NCBI GenBank assembly: GCA_046565505.1
Contig: JBKHYJ010000017.1
Coordinates: 1 to 50,707, forward strand
Length of the DNA stretch: 50,707 nt
Direction: 5' to 3'
From: JBKHYJ01 sp046565505
GTDB lineage: Bacteria > Acidobacteriota > Blastocatellia > UBA7656
Shown one piece after another: positions 1-11,000 of this stretch (the first letter of the stretch is position 1; each line of letters starts with the position of its first letter). The position numbers and the translations under genes are program-made. Below the pieces are notes generated by a model. That model was not told the origin of the DNA and made no database searches. It worked only from the letters and a program-made list of their open reading frames with translations.

Positions 1-57
1 GGCCGCTACTATGACCACGCATGTCACCACCGCCGTCACAAACAATCGCTTCCTCAT
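1..57 (-). CDS. N-terminus of an exported protein, cut by the window edge
   Basis: Only the first 19 codons are inside the window. An ATG at 57-55 opens a frame reading MRKRLFVTAVVTCVVIVAA, which is a basic start followed by a hydrophobic stretch, so it looks like a signal peptide or membrane anchor. The ribosome site GAGG (fwd 62-65) overlaps the TGA stop of the upstream 869-residue gene (65-67), and only 7 bases separate the two genes, so they are very likely co-transcribed and translationally coupled. The mature protein lies outside the window and its function cannot be told. Too short for an ORF caller, so it is easily missed. Confidence 0.6.
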   Translation of the reverse strand, partial: MRKRLFVTAVVTCVVIVAA

Positions 58-64
58 AGCTACC

Positions 65-2674
65 TCATTGCCACCGCCAGACTACCTGTGATGGAGAGCC
101 TACGGCACTGAATGTCCCGTCGCCGAGGTCGATGCCCGCGTTGTTATTGCCCTTCTCGCAGCTCAGACCCTCGACCTTCGGCCTCGTGCCCGTGTTCCAG
201 TATGGGTCTTGGACAGACCCGCCTGGGTCACACGCCCCGCCGGGGAAGTGCGGCCCGGCGTCCTTCTTCGGTGCTGTGTCAGATTGTCCGCTGGCCGGGT
301 TTCTTACCACAACCTGTAAATTACAGAGGTCTCTTACCGGCAAAGCCACGAGATGGTCGTTAGGTTGTATGATGTAGTTGCATTGCGTCGGATTAGGTAG
401 TTGTCCTTCTCTGGTCGCATTGACTCGGAAATACGTGTATAGGGAGAAGTCTGTGGCCGCCCCCCCATTCGAGAACCTGAAAGTGGTCCCCCGCTCCGTC
501 CCGCTCACTCGATTCAGCAGCAGGTCCCCATTGACGTACGTCCCGTTTACCAGGCTGATGCTCGCCGGCAGCCCCCTCTCAGTCGATCCTAGCCCCCTGC
601 TCGCACTCACGCTAAGCGTAGCACTGACCGACATCGACGCCCCGTTATTGTCAACCGCGCTCACTATCATACCGAAGGCTTCGCCGGCCACAATCGATGC
701 CGCGTTGGCAGAGTCTTCAAAGTGGATTGTCGAATCCGGCACTCTGATATCAAGCCGGAATACGGCGACATTCCCGCCGTTGCCGGGGTTGATGACGTTA
801 TTGAAGCAGTTGAGCGTGTAAATCACGGCCTGGAACCGGGCCAGTATGTCCGCGCTGCCCGCGCTCAGGCATGATACCCGGCCGGCGCTCACCGTCATCA
901 CGCTCGTGTTGCTAGAAGTCCAGGTGCTGTCTTGAGTCCTGTTGTAGGGGCCGTAGTCTAAACCCTGGCAGTCCCTCCTCATCTCTTTTTCAGTAAACTG
1001 CGCCGTCCCTCCAACCAGCCCGGCTGATGAAGATGGGGTCATAAACGAGCTGTTGTAGGAAGGGGGGCATTGACACCCCTGGGGGCAACTGAAGCTCGCC
1101 GACACTCCCGCCCCGATGTCGGCCACCTCCGCCCGCCCGATGAGCGAGCCTATATCCTCCTCGAACCACACGACCTGCCCGCTCTCTACATCCGTCGGCA
1201 TGACTGCTTCGCGTATATCCTGCTGCTGCGCGTCTCTCAATTGGCCGATGTCTACTGCCACGCTCTGATGAGCGCCCATCTTGATCCGCTCAAGGTTGTA
1301 TGAGCCTCCGTCATACCTCACCTGCACTATCGCGTGGACGGGCTTGTCTACAGTGTTCTTCAAATGCACCACGGTGGCGTCTCCCCCGTCCAGCCGCCAC
1401 GGGTAGCCACCGCTGCCTCGCATCACGCCTGCCAGCGGGTCTTTAATCGGGACATCGAACGAATAATCTCCGCTCTTATCGGCGCTCGCCAGCCGGGCGA
1501 TTACCGCCCCCGGCTGCCCGCTGTATTCAATATCTACTCCCGCCTCTTCCACGGGCCCCTTCACGCCTCGCCTCGCCAACTCTTTTGATAGCTCCACCTG
1601 CCTGACTTCCTGCGGGGCAAGATTCATCGTCCCGAGGTCGGCCCGCTTCCCCTCCGACCCCGCCGTATAGTCCACGTAGATGTGGGCCTTGCTCGGGGCT
1701 CCGCTTGCGTTGGCAATGACGAGAGGGGCGAGGAACGTCGTGCCCGCCGGGAAGCCCCCCTTAGGATCAGCCGCCCCGAATCTGACGTGCGCGCCTGAAA
1801 GCTGGCTTGATTTTGCCGTCGAGCGGTCGGCGAACGGGAGGTTGCAGGAGAAGCCTGTCTTTTCGTTTATTGCGAAGCCCGCTGTGACAAGCGCGCCCGG
1901 CGCTCCGTCGTGCTCAAGGCTGACCAGGGCCGCCGATACGCCTTTGCCGAAAGCGAGGAACTCTTTCAGATCAATCACGCGCGTTTCGTGCGGGCCGAGG
2001 ACCACAGGCTCAAGTTGTCTATCTTGTCTCTGGGTAGCGGTGATCGTCGCGGTCAGTTTGCCGGCGGTGGTGTTGGTCAGCGCAACGAATGGCCGCGTGT
2101 CACGGTCGGGCGCCCAGACTATGCCGTCCAGGTGAGCGGATGAATAATCCATCATAGATGTCTCAGGCGACTCGAACGAAATGCGCTGCCTGTCGGAAGT
2201 GATGCTCACCTGCGAGGTCACTGCCATAGACACACCGCGGTATGAGACCTGAATGCTGCCCGAGCCGAAATCACCTTTTGCCGCTTCAGTCAGGCTTTTC
2301 AAGCTGACACGCTCGACGCTATTAGGCCGCAGAGTTATCGGGGGCGGAGTGAAGGGCTCGCCCTTGTGGTTGAAGATCGTCAGTTTAACTTCAGAAGCTT
2401 CGATCAGGTTGTTATTGAGCGTGATGGTTGAAGCCATGCCTTCGGACTCCGTGAAATACGGAATGTTCACGATATGATCTTCGACCGCCTGCGCGCATGC
2501 GGCTAAGGTTGAAGCGGAGACGGGCGGCTGCTGGCCGCGTTCGGCGATCGCAAGCGCCAACATCAGAAAAGAAACAACGACGATTACTAAACCTAACCTG
2601 AATCCGGGAACAGAGCCAAGTATAAACTGAGCGCGGTAGTTGCGCGCCGCACCCACATAGCGTAATTTCTCCAT
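65..2674 (-). CDS. Large membrane-anchored extracytoplasmic protein with Ig-like parts
   Basis: 869 residues, family not recognised. Residues about 27-46 are a single hydrophobic segment after a basic N-terminus (signal anchor or uncleaved signal), so the rest should lie outside the inner membrane. The body up to about 530 reads as repeated beta-rich modules carrying phrases such as 'PNSVERVSLKSL', 'PHETRVIDLKEF' and 'PQEVRQVELSKE', which suggests three or more copies of one beta-sandwich unit. A cysteine-containing linker (CPQGCQCPP, about 530-540) follows, then a segment with 'WTSSNTSVMTVSAGRVSCLSAG' features (quoted in part here: WTSSNTSVMTV) typical of bacterial Ig-like group 2 folds. The start is supported by AAAGGAG 8 bases before the ATG. 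The leader upstream is long and structured (see 2675-3135). A surface or adhesion role is possible but is inference only. Confidence 0.75.
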   Translation of the reverse strand: MEKLRYVGAARNYRAQFILGSVPGFRLGLVIVVVSFLMLALAIAERGQQPPVSASTLAACAQAVEDHIVNIPYFTESEGMASTITLNNNLIEASEVKLTIFNHKGEPFTPPPITLRPNSVERVSLKSLTEAAKGDFGSGSIQVSYRGVSMAVTSQVSITSDRQRISFESPETSMMDYSSAHLDGIVWAPDRDTRPFVALTNTTAGKLTATITATQRQDRQLEPVVLGPHETRVIDLKEFLAFGKGVSAALVSLEHDGAPGALVTAGFAINEKTGFSCNLPFADRSTAKSSQLSGAHVRFGAADPKGGFPAGTTFLAPLVIANASGAPSKAHIYVDYTAGSEGKRADLGTMNLAPQEVRQVELSKELARRGVKGPVEEAGVDIEYSGQPGAVIARLASADKSGDYSFDVPIKDPLAGVMRGSGGYPWRLDGGDATVVHLKNTVDKPVHAIVQVRYDGGSYNLERIKMGAHQSVAVDIGQLRDAQQQDIREAVMPTDVESGQVVWFEEDIGSLIGRAEVADIGAGVSASFSCPQGCQCPPSYNSSFMTPSSSAGLVGGTAQFTEKEMRRDCQGLDYGPYNRTQDSTWTSSNTSVMTVSAGRVSCLSAGSADILARFQAVIYTLNCFNNVINPGNGGNVAVFRLDIRVPDSTIHFEDSANAASIVAGEAFGMIVSAVDNNGASMSVSATLSVSASRGLGSTERGLPASISLVNGTYVNGDLLLNRVSGTERGTTFRFSNGGAATDFSLYTYFRVNATREGQLPNPTQCNYIIQPNDHLVALPVRDLCNLQVVVRNPASGQSDTAPKKDAGPHFPGGACDPGGSVQDPYWNTGTRPKVEGLSCEKGNNNAGIDLGDGTFSAVGSPSQVVWRWQ

Positions 2675-3135
2675 GACATACTCCTTTACCGGGGTTGTGT
2701 TAAAGGCAAGACAGACTTCGGCCGGTCAAGCAGGAAGCTGTCTTGCCAATTATTTTCGCCTGGCCTTCATGAGCGCCTTCGCGGGCAAATCAAGCAATCC
2801 AAATCTAGTGAGGAGAACTTATCGCACAGGATAGAGTGCCTTCTAGAAAGGGCGATAAGGTCTGTGTCGGGACTGGCCGTCGTTGCCTGCCGCACCCTTT
2901 CATATTGGCTGGGCCCAGGAAAACGAACGGGCTGAATGTAATTTAAGACTCATTACCATGTCAAGCAAATACTGTATATGAAACTGAAAAAGTAACGAGG
3001 AGGGTTTGTGCACCGCAAGATTTAAGGCGCTGCCGCCCCATGGATAAAGAGAATCCCATGCGGCGGCTTTGAGTTAACGAGCCGCGAGTTTAATCGCTTC
3101 GGCCTGTGGGTGTGGGCGAACCGCTGAGCCTCCGG
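2675..3135. other. Intergenic leader region with three stem-loops
   Basis: 461 bases without a gene between two minus-strand genes. Three inverted repeats are visible: a perfect 10-bp stem at 2705-2714/2738-2747, an 8-bp stem at 2818-2825/2852-2859, and an 11-of-12 stem at 3032-3043/3056-3067. The last lies about 70 bases past the stop of the upstream DUF3352-like gene and could be its terminator, although it has no T-run. The first two fall in the presumed 5' leader of the 869-residue gene. No open frame with a ribosome site was found. Confidence 0.5.
2935..2964 (-). promoter_or_regulatory. Candidate sigma-70 promoter for the 869-residue gene
   Basis: On the minus strand TTGACA (2964-2959) is followed after 18 bases by TACATT (2940-2935). 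This would start a transcript near 2928 and give a leader of about 250 bases carrying two stem-loops. The -35 is perfect, the -10 matches 4 of 6. Confidence 0.3.
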
Positions 3136-5025
3136 CTACCACGAATAGAAGAGTCGCTCGGTAGTCACCGCGCCGCTCGTTTCGCGCCGCACGCGGACCT
3201 CGCGTATGGTCGAAGCCGAGATCAGGCTCGATAAATTCTCGCTGAAGAATTTGACTGCGCGGCCGCCCTCTTTTTCCTCGCCTTCGTCCTGGCCGGCCGC
3301 CGCCTGCTCATCTTTTCCGTCGAGCCTCGACATCAGCTTGTCGAAAACAGGCTTCGCGTCGGCCACGCGAACCACCGCGTAGAACTCTAAGTCGCCATCG
3401 ACCTTCGCGGCCGCTTCCTGGGCGGGGGCGGACGCCGCCTGCACAATGTCGCGTGCGAATTCCTTGCTCGACGCGAAGACCATGTACTTGCCGGAGATCG
3501 AATAGGCCGCTCCTTGCTCCAAGAGCGATTGAGCGAGGTAGCGGACGGTCGATTCGTCTTGCCACGCGAGTTTCGGATCGACGCCCGCGACGACGAAGCG
3601 CGCCCGCATCTCGTCTGTAATCGCTCGCTCCAGGGCCGCCCGGTCGAGTCCCGACTCGGACCTCATCTCCACGACGACCGCGCGCTCGAATCGCACGAAG
3701 GGCTTGCCGGCATCCGCCCTCGACCTTACGAGTTCCGAGTAACCCCCGGGCGACATCCGCGCCAGCACGGACGCGAAGTCAGGGGTCGAAGCGCCCGCGG
3801 CCGGGGCCGGCGAAGGTTGTTTTTTGACCGGCACGCCCCCGCGCCTCGGCGCTTGCTCGTCGTCCACGTCCACGTCGAAGCGGCCATCGAGCCTGCTGTA
3901 GCGTTCGCTCCTTGCCGCGTAATTATCCTCATTGCTGTTGTTCGAGCGCGTGTGGTCCGAAACGTCCGGCCGCGGTATCGACCCGTCGGGGAGCCTGCCG
4001 AAGAGGGCCTGCGAGATCGCGTCATTCAACTCCGCCGCCGGGCCCTGCCCGCGCACTTCGACCAGTTGCGCGTCAGCCGGGGCGAACCGCAACAGCGCCA
4101 TCGCCCGGTCACCGCTGATGGCGGTGGTACTCTTGTTCGCGCCGCCGGCGGACTCCGGCCCCTGGCCCGCCTTCAACTTGAACCACCGCTGCTCGTTCAT
4201 TCCCTGGGGCGTGATCCTCAAATCGAGCAACCCGCTTTCGACGCCTGCGAGCGAACCTCCCGCCGAGCCGCCTGTGTTGTGATGAATCCAATAACTATTG
4301 AAATGACGGTTGCGGTTGAGCCGCGTCTGGTCGAGCCACATGGTGATTTCATGTGAGGCGAACCCTTTAGCCACTTCAGCCGCGCCCAGCACATTCGCGA
4401 GCAGCGAATCCTGCCCCGCGGCCTTGATGTTACCGAGCGCGCGTACCATCAGCCCTTCGGTCGTCGTCACGACCAGCTTGCCCGCCACATGAGCGAAACA
4501 GAATTGCTGGCGCAGCGACCCGCCATCGGTCGTCACGTCGCGCACGTAGTAGACGCCGCTCGCGGAAGTCCGCTCTTGAAATTGCGGGGCCTGCTTGAAT
4601 AGCGCCGTCGCCACCGCGCGCTCGCGCGCGACTTCGGTTATGAAGACCAGTTCGAGGTTGCCCACGTCGTAGATGGAGACGGCCGACATTCCCCCCGCAA
4701 GCTCTGACAGGCGGCCCTCGTCCAGCCCGAAGCCGAGCGCCGATTCAAAATCTTTCCTCCTGTCTTGGAGCTTGAGGTATATGCGAGAGTTCGAGAACGC
4801 CTCGAAGCTCGCGCTCTTATAAAATTTCTCGCGGACGGAAGACGACAGCCATGCCTTCATCAGCCCGGAGAGGTCGCGCGCCTGGACGTAGACCATCGCC
4901 CCCGCGGGCATTACTCCCGCGAGCCTCAGTTGCTCCGCTACCGGGCGCGCCTGCTGCCCATCCGAGCGGTGCGAGGCGGCCGCGACGGCCACCGCGAGAA
5001 ACAAAATCACTCTGGTAATCTTCAT
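3136..5025 (-). CDS. DUF3352-like exported protein (paralogue 1)
   Basis: 629 residues from the ATG at 5025. A GTG 18 bases further upstream (5043) is also open, but the ATG has a CGGGGAAAT site before it and directly begins the signal sequence MKITRVILFLAVAVAAA, so I chose it. After the signal the protein reads 'PAGAMVYVQARDLSGLMKAW', the same opening logic as the 598-residue protein at 18867-20645 ('PATSLAFVEIDNLPDLVDG'), which is the DUF3352 pattern of a periplasmic protein with repeated alpha/beta units. A charged, Pro- and Arg-rich stretch near residues 355-420 looks like a disordered linker. It starts 38 bases after the giant TPR gene ends and is likely in the same operon. Function of the family is unknown. 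Confidence 0.7.
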   Translation of the reverse strand: MKITRVILFLAVAVAAASHRSDGQQARPVAEQLRLAGVMPAGAMVYVQARDLSGLMKAWLSSSVREKFYKSASFEAFSNSRIYLKLQDRRKDFESALGFGLDEGRLSELAGGMSAVSIYDVGNLELVFITEVARERAVATALFKQAPQFQERTSASGVYYVRDVTTDGGSLRQQFCFAHVAGKLVVTTTEGLMVRALGNIKAAGQDSLLANVLGAAEVAKGFASHEITMWLDQTRLNRNRHFNSYWIHHNTGGSAGGSLAGVESGLLDLRITPQGMNEQRWFKLKAGQGPESAGGANKSTTAISGDRAMALLRFAPADAQLVEVRGQGPAAELNDAISQALFGRLPDGSIPRPDVSDHTRSNNSNEDNYAARSERYSRLDGRFDVDVDDEQAPRRGGVPVKKQPSPAPAAGASTPDFASVLARMSPGGYSELVRSRADAGKPFVRFERAVVVEMRSESGLDRAALERAITDEMRARFVVAGVDPKLAWQDESTVRYLAQSLLEQGAAYSISGKYMVFASSKEFARDIVQAASAPAQEAAAKVDGDLEFYAVVRVADAKPVFDKLMSRLDGKDEQAAAGQDEGEEKEGGRAVKFFSENLSSLISASTIREVRVRRETSGAVTTERLFYSW

Positions 5026-5063
5026 AGCATTTCCCCGGGTCACAGGTTCAAGAGTGTCGAAGT

Positions 5064-8000
5064 CTAATTCCCTATAATGCGCGCGGCGTAGATCGACTGC
5101 GTCGCGTTGGTGCGGTCAACGCGCAGGAGCGAGGCCGCCTTGAGCTTCTGCGCGCGCTCGGCCGCGATCAACTCCGCAAGCCGCCGCTCGATGGCGGACT
5201 TATCCTCGGGCCGAGTGACTTCTGATTCATGCAGCCGCGCGATGGCAATCGCCCTGTCATACTGGCCGAGCTTAGACGCCGACTCGACAAGCGCCGCTAT
5301 CAGGTCGCGTTGCGTTCGGGCGGCGGCGGCTTCATTCAATTCGTCAAGCGTCCTCAACCCCGCGCCCTTCGACCGGGCGATTTCGAGCGACGGCTCGAAG
5401 GCGTAAGCGGGCGAAGCCTCTTCGCGCTCGCCGCTCCCGAGCAGCCCGCTCCTGACCGCGCTGCTGATGAGCGACTGATGTCCGGACGCGGCGCGCGCGC
5501 CGGGCTCGTCGCCTTCGGCCAGGCGGATGGCGGCCGCCTCCCGCCCTGTGCGGCTGTAGAGCGAGATCAGTTGTGCGCGCGGGACCTGCGCGCGGAAAGC
5601 AATGGCGTTCGTGATGGTCCCGTCCGCGTCGAGATAGATCGCCCGCTCGAACCTCGCCACGGCTTCGGCGTCGCGACTCTCGGCGGCCGCGATTACGCCG
5701 AGCTTCATCTGGGCCACGGCGGCCAGCGGCCCGCTGCTCACCCGCTCAAGCGTCGAGCGTGCTTTCTCTTTATCACCGGACGCCTCGGCGAGCGCGGCCA
5801 GGGCCAGCAGCGTCCCTGCATTGCCCTGCTGAGCGGGCCTGTCGAACAGCGACGCGCGGGCGGATTGCGAGCGGTCCGCGCGGACGACCTCCCCGACTAC
5901 TTCCGCCGCCTGCGCCCGCACGCTGTTAGACGTGGTGCGCTCGCCTATCAAACTGGCGATCAGGTCGAGCGCGTCTTTTTGCTGGCCGGCCGCAGCCATC
6001 GCGCGCGCAAGCTCCAGCTTATTCTCGCCGTCGTCGGAATTGACGAGCGCTATCTGCCTGCGGAAATCGATGGCGTCGGCGAAGCGGTTGACGCGCGCGG
6101 CAGTTTCAGCGGCCAGCCTGAGCGCCTTCAGGTTGTCAGTCGAGCGTTCGACGAGAAGCTTCAGCAGGCGGCCCGCCTCGTCCCCGCGGCCCCGACGCGC
6201 CTCTATCTCAGCAAGCCCCGCGAGGCTCGCGTCATTCACAAACCGGGTACGCGCCGCCTCCTTATACGCGTCGTAGAGCAACGCCTCGGCGTCCGCGTCC
6301 CGACCCTCGGCCAGGAGCAGGGCGTACGCCTTCAGGCAGCGGGCCTCTACCGGCTCGTCGTCCGGCTGTTCTCCGTTCGGCTGCTCCCGGCTGGCCTCAC
6401 GGTTCAGGCCGCAATGCAGGCGCAGCTCCGCCATCGCTTTCGCCGCGTCGCCGCCCCGCAACTCGATGAGCGCAGAGGCGAGCGGCAGCCAGTCGTAGCG
6501 GTCTTCGCCCTGAGAGTCGTCTGACTGTTCGCCGCCCGATTGCGTTTCCAGCGCGAGGGTGTTGTCGGAAAGCTCTCGATTGATCGTGGCTACCAGCAGC
6601 CGCGCTTCGTCGAAAGAGCGGTTGCGAATCAGGTAATCGAGGAAACGGCGCCGCCAATCGGCCAACGCCTTTGCGGGGTAGACGTACTCGCTCCCGTTGA
6701 AGTAGCCGTCCTCATACTCGGGCGTGCCGAACACCGCAGCCGCCGCGTCCGACAGCCGCTGGTGCATCGTGCGATAGATGCTCGCGAGACTCGCTTCCGG
6801 CAGCAAGTTACTTTCGATAAGCATCCGCCCGACCGTCAGGTCGCCCGGCATGCCCGCGATAGCAGTGTGGAAGAACGTGCCGACCTCGGCCGCCAGCCTC
6901 GAATCGGAGCGGGCGCGGTTTGCGACCTCGCTAATCAGCGGGGCAATCGCGCGCATCTGAGTCTCGCCCTCCTTGCCATGCATGGCGCGATTGACGTACG
7001 CCACTAAAAAGTTCTCAAGCTGCGGGAGCGCCTCCCTCAAAAATCCGTGGTCGGCCATCACCTTCAGGTAGGTTTCGGCCTCGCCGACCGAGACCCGGCC
7101 CGACATCATCGCGCCCCACGCTTCGAGCGCCGCTTTGCGGTCGCCGCGCGCGAGCGCCACCGCGCCTCTGAGCACGGTCACCTCCGCGCTGCCGGGCTCA
7201 AGCTCCGCGGCAAGCTGCGTATGGTCCGCCGCGCGCACCACGTCTTTGCGGTCCAGGTAAAACGCGGCCAGCTCTAACTGCGCGCGCCCGCTCGACGGGT
7301 GCCCTTCGATCTCGCCCGCCAGGTAATTTCGGCCCTCGGCCTCGCGCCCAATCACCAAGCTGAGCCAGTAGCCGTAGTTGCGCGCGACGATGAACCAGTC
7401 GTCATTAGTCAGCGCTCCGGCGGCGGCCCCTTGCCCCTTTATCAACTCGCCGATGGGCCGGACGTTGAGGGCGTTCTTGAATAGGGTTTCGGTTTCGGCC
7501 GAGGCGTCCTTTAGGAATAGCCCCACCTCTGCGCTGCGCGACGCGGCCCACGCGCTCGACTGCTGCGCGCTGGAGATCGCCTTGCGGGCGAGCGCCTTCT
7601 CGTTTTTTTCTATCAAGAAATTTATGAGCTGTAGCTGGTGCGGGTTGAAAGACCCGGCCAGCCGGTCAAGCTCGTCGCGCGAGCCTGACGAGTAGAGCAG
7701 CGAAAGGTAGCGGTCCACCCATTCGTCGTTGGCCGCGATGTCTGAGCCGCTCGCGCCCGCGGCCGGTGCCCCGGACGCCGCCCTGTAGGCGGCACGCATG
7801 GATTCAAGCTCGCGCGCGGTGTCACCGGCCAGGCGGTACTGCGCCGCTATGTGTGTTTGATAGGGGAAGCGATTCTTGTAAGGGTCGCGGCCGTATTCGG
7901 CGGCGAGCATCTCCGCCGCGCGCGCGTACGCGGCATGCCTGGCGTAAAAATCCATGAGCGCCCGAAGCTCCGAATAGTAAGCCGTGTCTTCGCCGGTGAC

Positions 8001-11000
8001 CGTCACGGCATTGGCGGGCCGGGCGTTGAAGGCGGCGTCCTTCAGCCTGACCTGTATCGCCTCCTCCGTGTCCGCGAGGTTGGCAGCCCGAGCAATGCCC
8101 AGGTAGCGGCGCAGTTTCTCCGCGTCGGAATAGAGAGTCAGTTTCGCGACGGAAGATTGAATGGCCGAGCCGAGCGCCGCCGCCTCCGCCGCGCCCGCGT
8201 AATCGATCACGCCCCGCCCGAAGTCCGAGCGCATGGCTTGATCGATGGCGGTGACGATGCCGCCGGCCCTGTAGGAGTCCATGTCTTTGGAGTTCTCTTT
8301 GATGGCTTCAAACTGCGACCGCAGGCGCTCCATCTTTTGATAAACGGTCGCGGGCGGCTCCGTCTTCACAAGCGCGCGGACGTAGCCGGCTACCGCGCCC
8401 GGCTCCGCGCTCTCGTCCTTGAGCGCCCGCGCCAGCCTCGCGAATGTTTGCTCGTAGAGCCGCGCCGCCTCTGCGTTGATCCCCCAGGAGGCGAGTTGAG
8501 AGGCGACCTGAAAGCTATCCTGCGCGGTGGCGTCTTTCTTCGCCGCCAGGGCCTGCCGCATGGTTTGAACCGCCTCGTCGCGCCTGCCCTGCCGGATTTG
8601 AATCCGCGCCACTTCGATGAGCCATTGCGGGTCGCGGCCGGCGAGCGTCCAGCCCTGCTGGAGCACGGCTATCGCCTCGTCAAATCGCCGCTGCCTCGCG
8701 AGCGTAGAGGAGAGCGTGAGCCTGATGTCCGCGCGCTGCGGCTCGTTGACTACCGCCGCGCGGTACTGGTCGGACGCGCCGGCTAGGTTGCCCCGCCGCT
8801 CATAAATGCGCCCGAGGACGAGTTGCCAGCGGTAATTCTTGTAAGAATCTTTCGCCAGTCTCTCGTAATAACCCGTCAGCCGGTCGGTGAGTCCGTGCTG
8901 CTCCGCGTAATCTATTGCGCCGGCCAGCAGGTTGGCGTCTTCGGGCAAGAGGTTGATGATCTCGACGTATTGGTCTATGGCGTCTTCAAACTTGCCCAGG
9001 CCCGTGAGCGTGCGAATCATCCCCCTGCGCAGCTCCGCCATGTGCGCCCTGGCTTCGTCGCCGCTAAGCCCCGATTCGCGCGCGTCCTTGAACGCTTCCT
9101 CGTAGAGGGCGGCCAGCTCGCCCATCTTCTTTTCCTCGCCCAGCGTCTCGGCCAGCTCCGCGAAGACCTCCGTGTCCGAGCGATTGTCGTTGTAGTAAGC
9201 GCGCAGCGTCGCTTCAGATTCGGCCAGCTTGCCGGCGTCGGATTGTCTGCGCGCGTACTGGAGCGTCAGCGTGCGGCGGCTAGGGCCTTCCGCGCGGGCG
9301 AGCGTCCGCTTGTATAGGTCGAGCGAGCGGTCCAGTAGCCCCGCTCGCCAGTAAAACTGCGCGGACTCTTCGACCACGCCCACGTTCGTCGGGTAATCCG
9401 CCACGAGCCTGTCTATGACCGCGACGGCCGAATCGACCTGGCCGTGGCGTTCGAGGAAGGCCGCCAGTTGCAGGCGGTACATCATCGACTCGCGCTCGTC
9501 GCGCGCGACTTCAGTCAAGCGGGTGATGACCTGCTGCTGGTCTTCCGGGCGGAGGATGGCCCTGAACAGATCGCGGGCGGTTTCGAGGAACGACACGTCC
9601 TTCGAGCGCGAAACTTCCGCGCGGAGCGTCGCGAGCGCGTCGGCCTGCTGGTCGCGCTCGGCCTGATAACTGGCGTACCCTATAACTAGCTGCCAGTCCT
9701 CCGGGTGCGCCGCGTGCGACCGCTGGTAGGCGGCGGTTATCTTTTCAGCCATCCCCGCCCGCTTTGAGAGTTGCGCCAGCCGCCTGGCGACCGTGTCGCG
9801 GCCGTCGCCGGGCTCCGACAGCACTTTCACGTATTCGGCGATGGCCGAATCCATGTCGCCTTTGCCTTCGTAGACCGCGCCGAGGCGGTAGGCGTAGATG
9901 CTCTGATCGCCCGTCGTGTCGCGCAGGTCTTTGAAGACGCGGACCGCTTGATCGAACTGGTAATAATCCCAGAAGACGGTCGCCACCTCCAGGTAAGTGT
10001 TGCGCTCGCCGGGTTCGAGTTGAATCAGCTTGTCCCACTGCTCGGCCGCTCGGTTGAAATCGCCAAGCTCTGCGTAAGCCTCGCCGGCCTTGATGCGGTA
10101 GGAGTGGTCCGACGGGTAGATGTCGGCCATCTGCGCCAGCACGCGCGCCGACTCTTCGTAGAGCTTGTCTGACTGCTGGCCGAAGGAGCGCGTGAGGTCA
10201 GCCAGCCTGTCCGCGTACTGGGCCTCGCCAGGGTAGAGCGCGACTAGCCGGCGGTAGGCGTCCAGCGCTTCGTCGTGATGCGACAGCCACATCGCCGCGT
10301 CGGCCGCGAAGATGGCGTATGGGCCTGGTGCGGCGGCCTTGTTTTCCTCCCGGCCGCCGGCCTTGCGGTATCGGTCGCGCAGTTGGTTCTGCTTTGAAAG
10401 CCATGCGAGGTATGGGTCGCGGATCGAGCGGTCGGCGAAATAATACTCCGCGGAAAGTTTCTCCCACTGCTTCACGTCATGGCCCGCGAGGTAAGTCAGC
10501 ATCCCGCGCACGAAATAGAGGTTTCGCGGGAATCGCGAGTGGGCGTAGCTGTAAAGGTCGAACGCCAACTGCTGATCCCAATTCAAGCCGTCGCCCGTCG
10601 CCGCCGAGCCATACCCGGCGAAGCGCAGAAGGTAGTCCGTTATCTCTTCTTCGTCGAAGACGCCTATCAGTTGACGCGAGTAGCGCGTAAGCTCCCTGCC
10701 CCTCTTCTGCCTGACGTACCAGCGGCCGAGCCTGTGATACCAGGTGTTGGAATCGAACTGGCGTATGGCGGAGTTGTAAGCCTTCAACTGCTCGTTAATC
10801 AATTCGGCGGAGCCCAGCCACCGCAGGAAGCGTTCGTACAGCCCTTCCTCTTTAGGGTGCTTCTTGATCTCGCCCCAGAACAGGGCCACGGTCTCCGTCT
10901 TCTTATCGTCGGCCGCGAGCGACGAGATGTAACGCTCCAGCACGCTGCTGTAGGTCGGGCCGCGCTTGCCGTCAGCGCCATCGGCCCCCCGCCCCCATGA

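Noticed and set aside
2793..2806. Single AATCCAAATCT match to the repeat heptamer
   Set aside because: One imperfect copy with no inverted partner and no core sequence nearby; probably chance.
3514..4356. 280-codon open frame on the plus strand
   Set aside because: Antisense to the DUF3352-like gene; Arg-rich shadow frame.
5229..6524. 431-codon open frame on the plus strand
   Set aside because: Antisense to the giant TPR gene; shadow frame.
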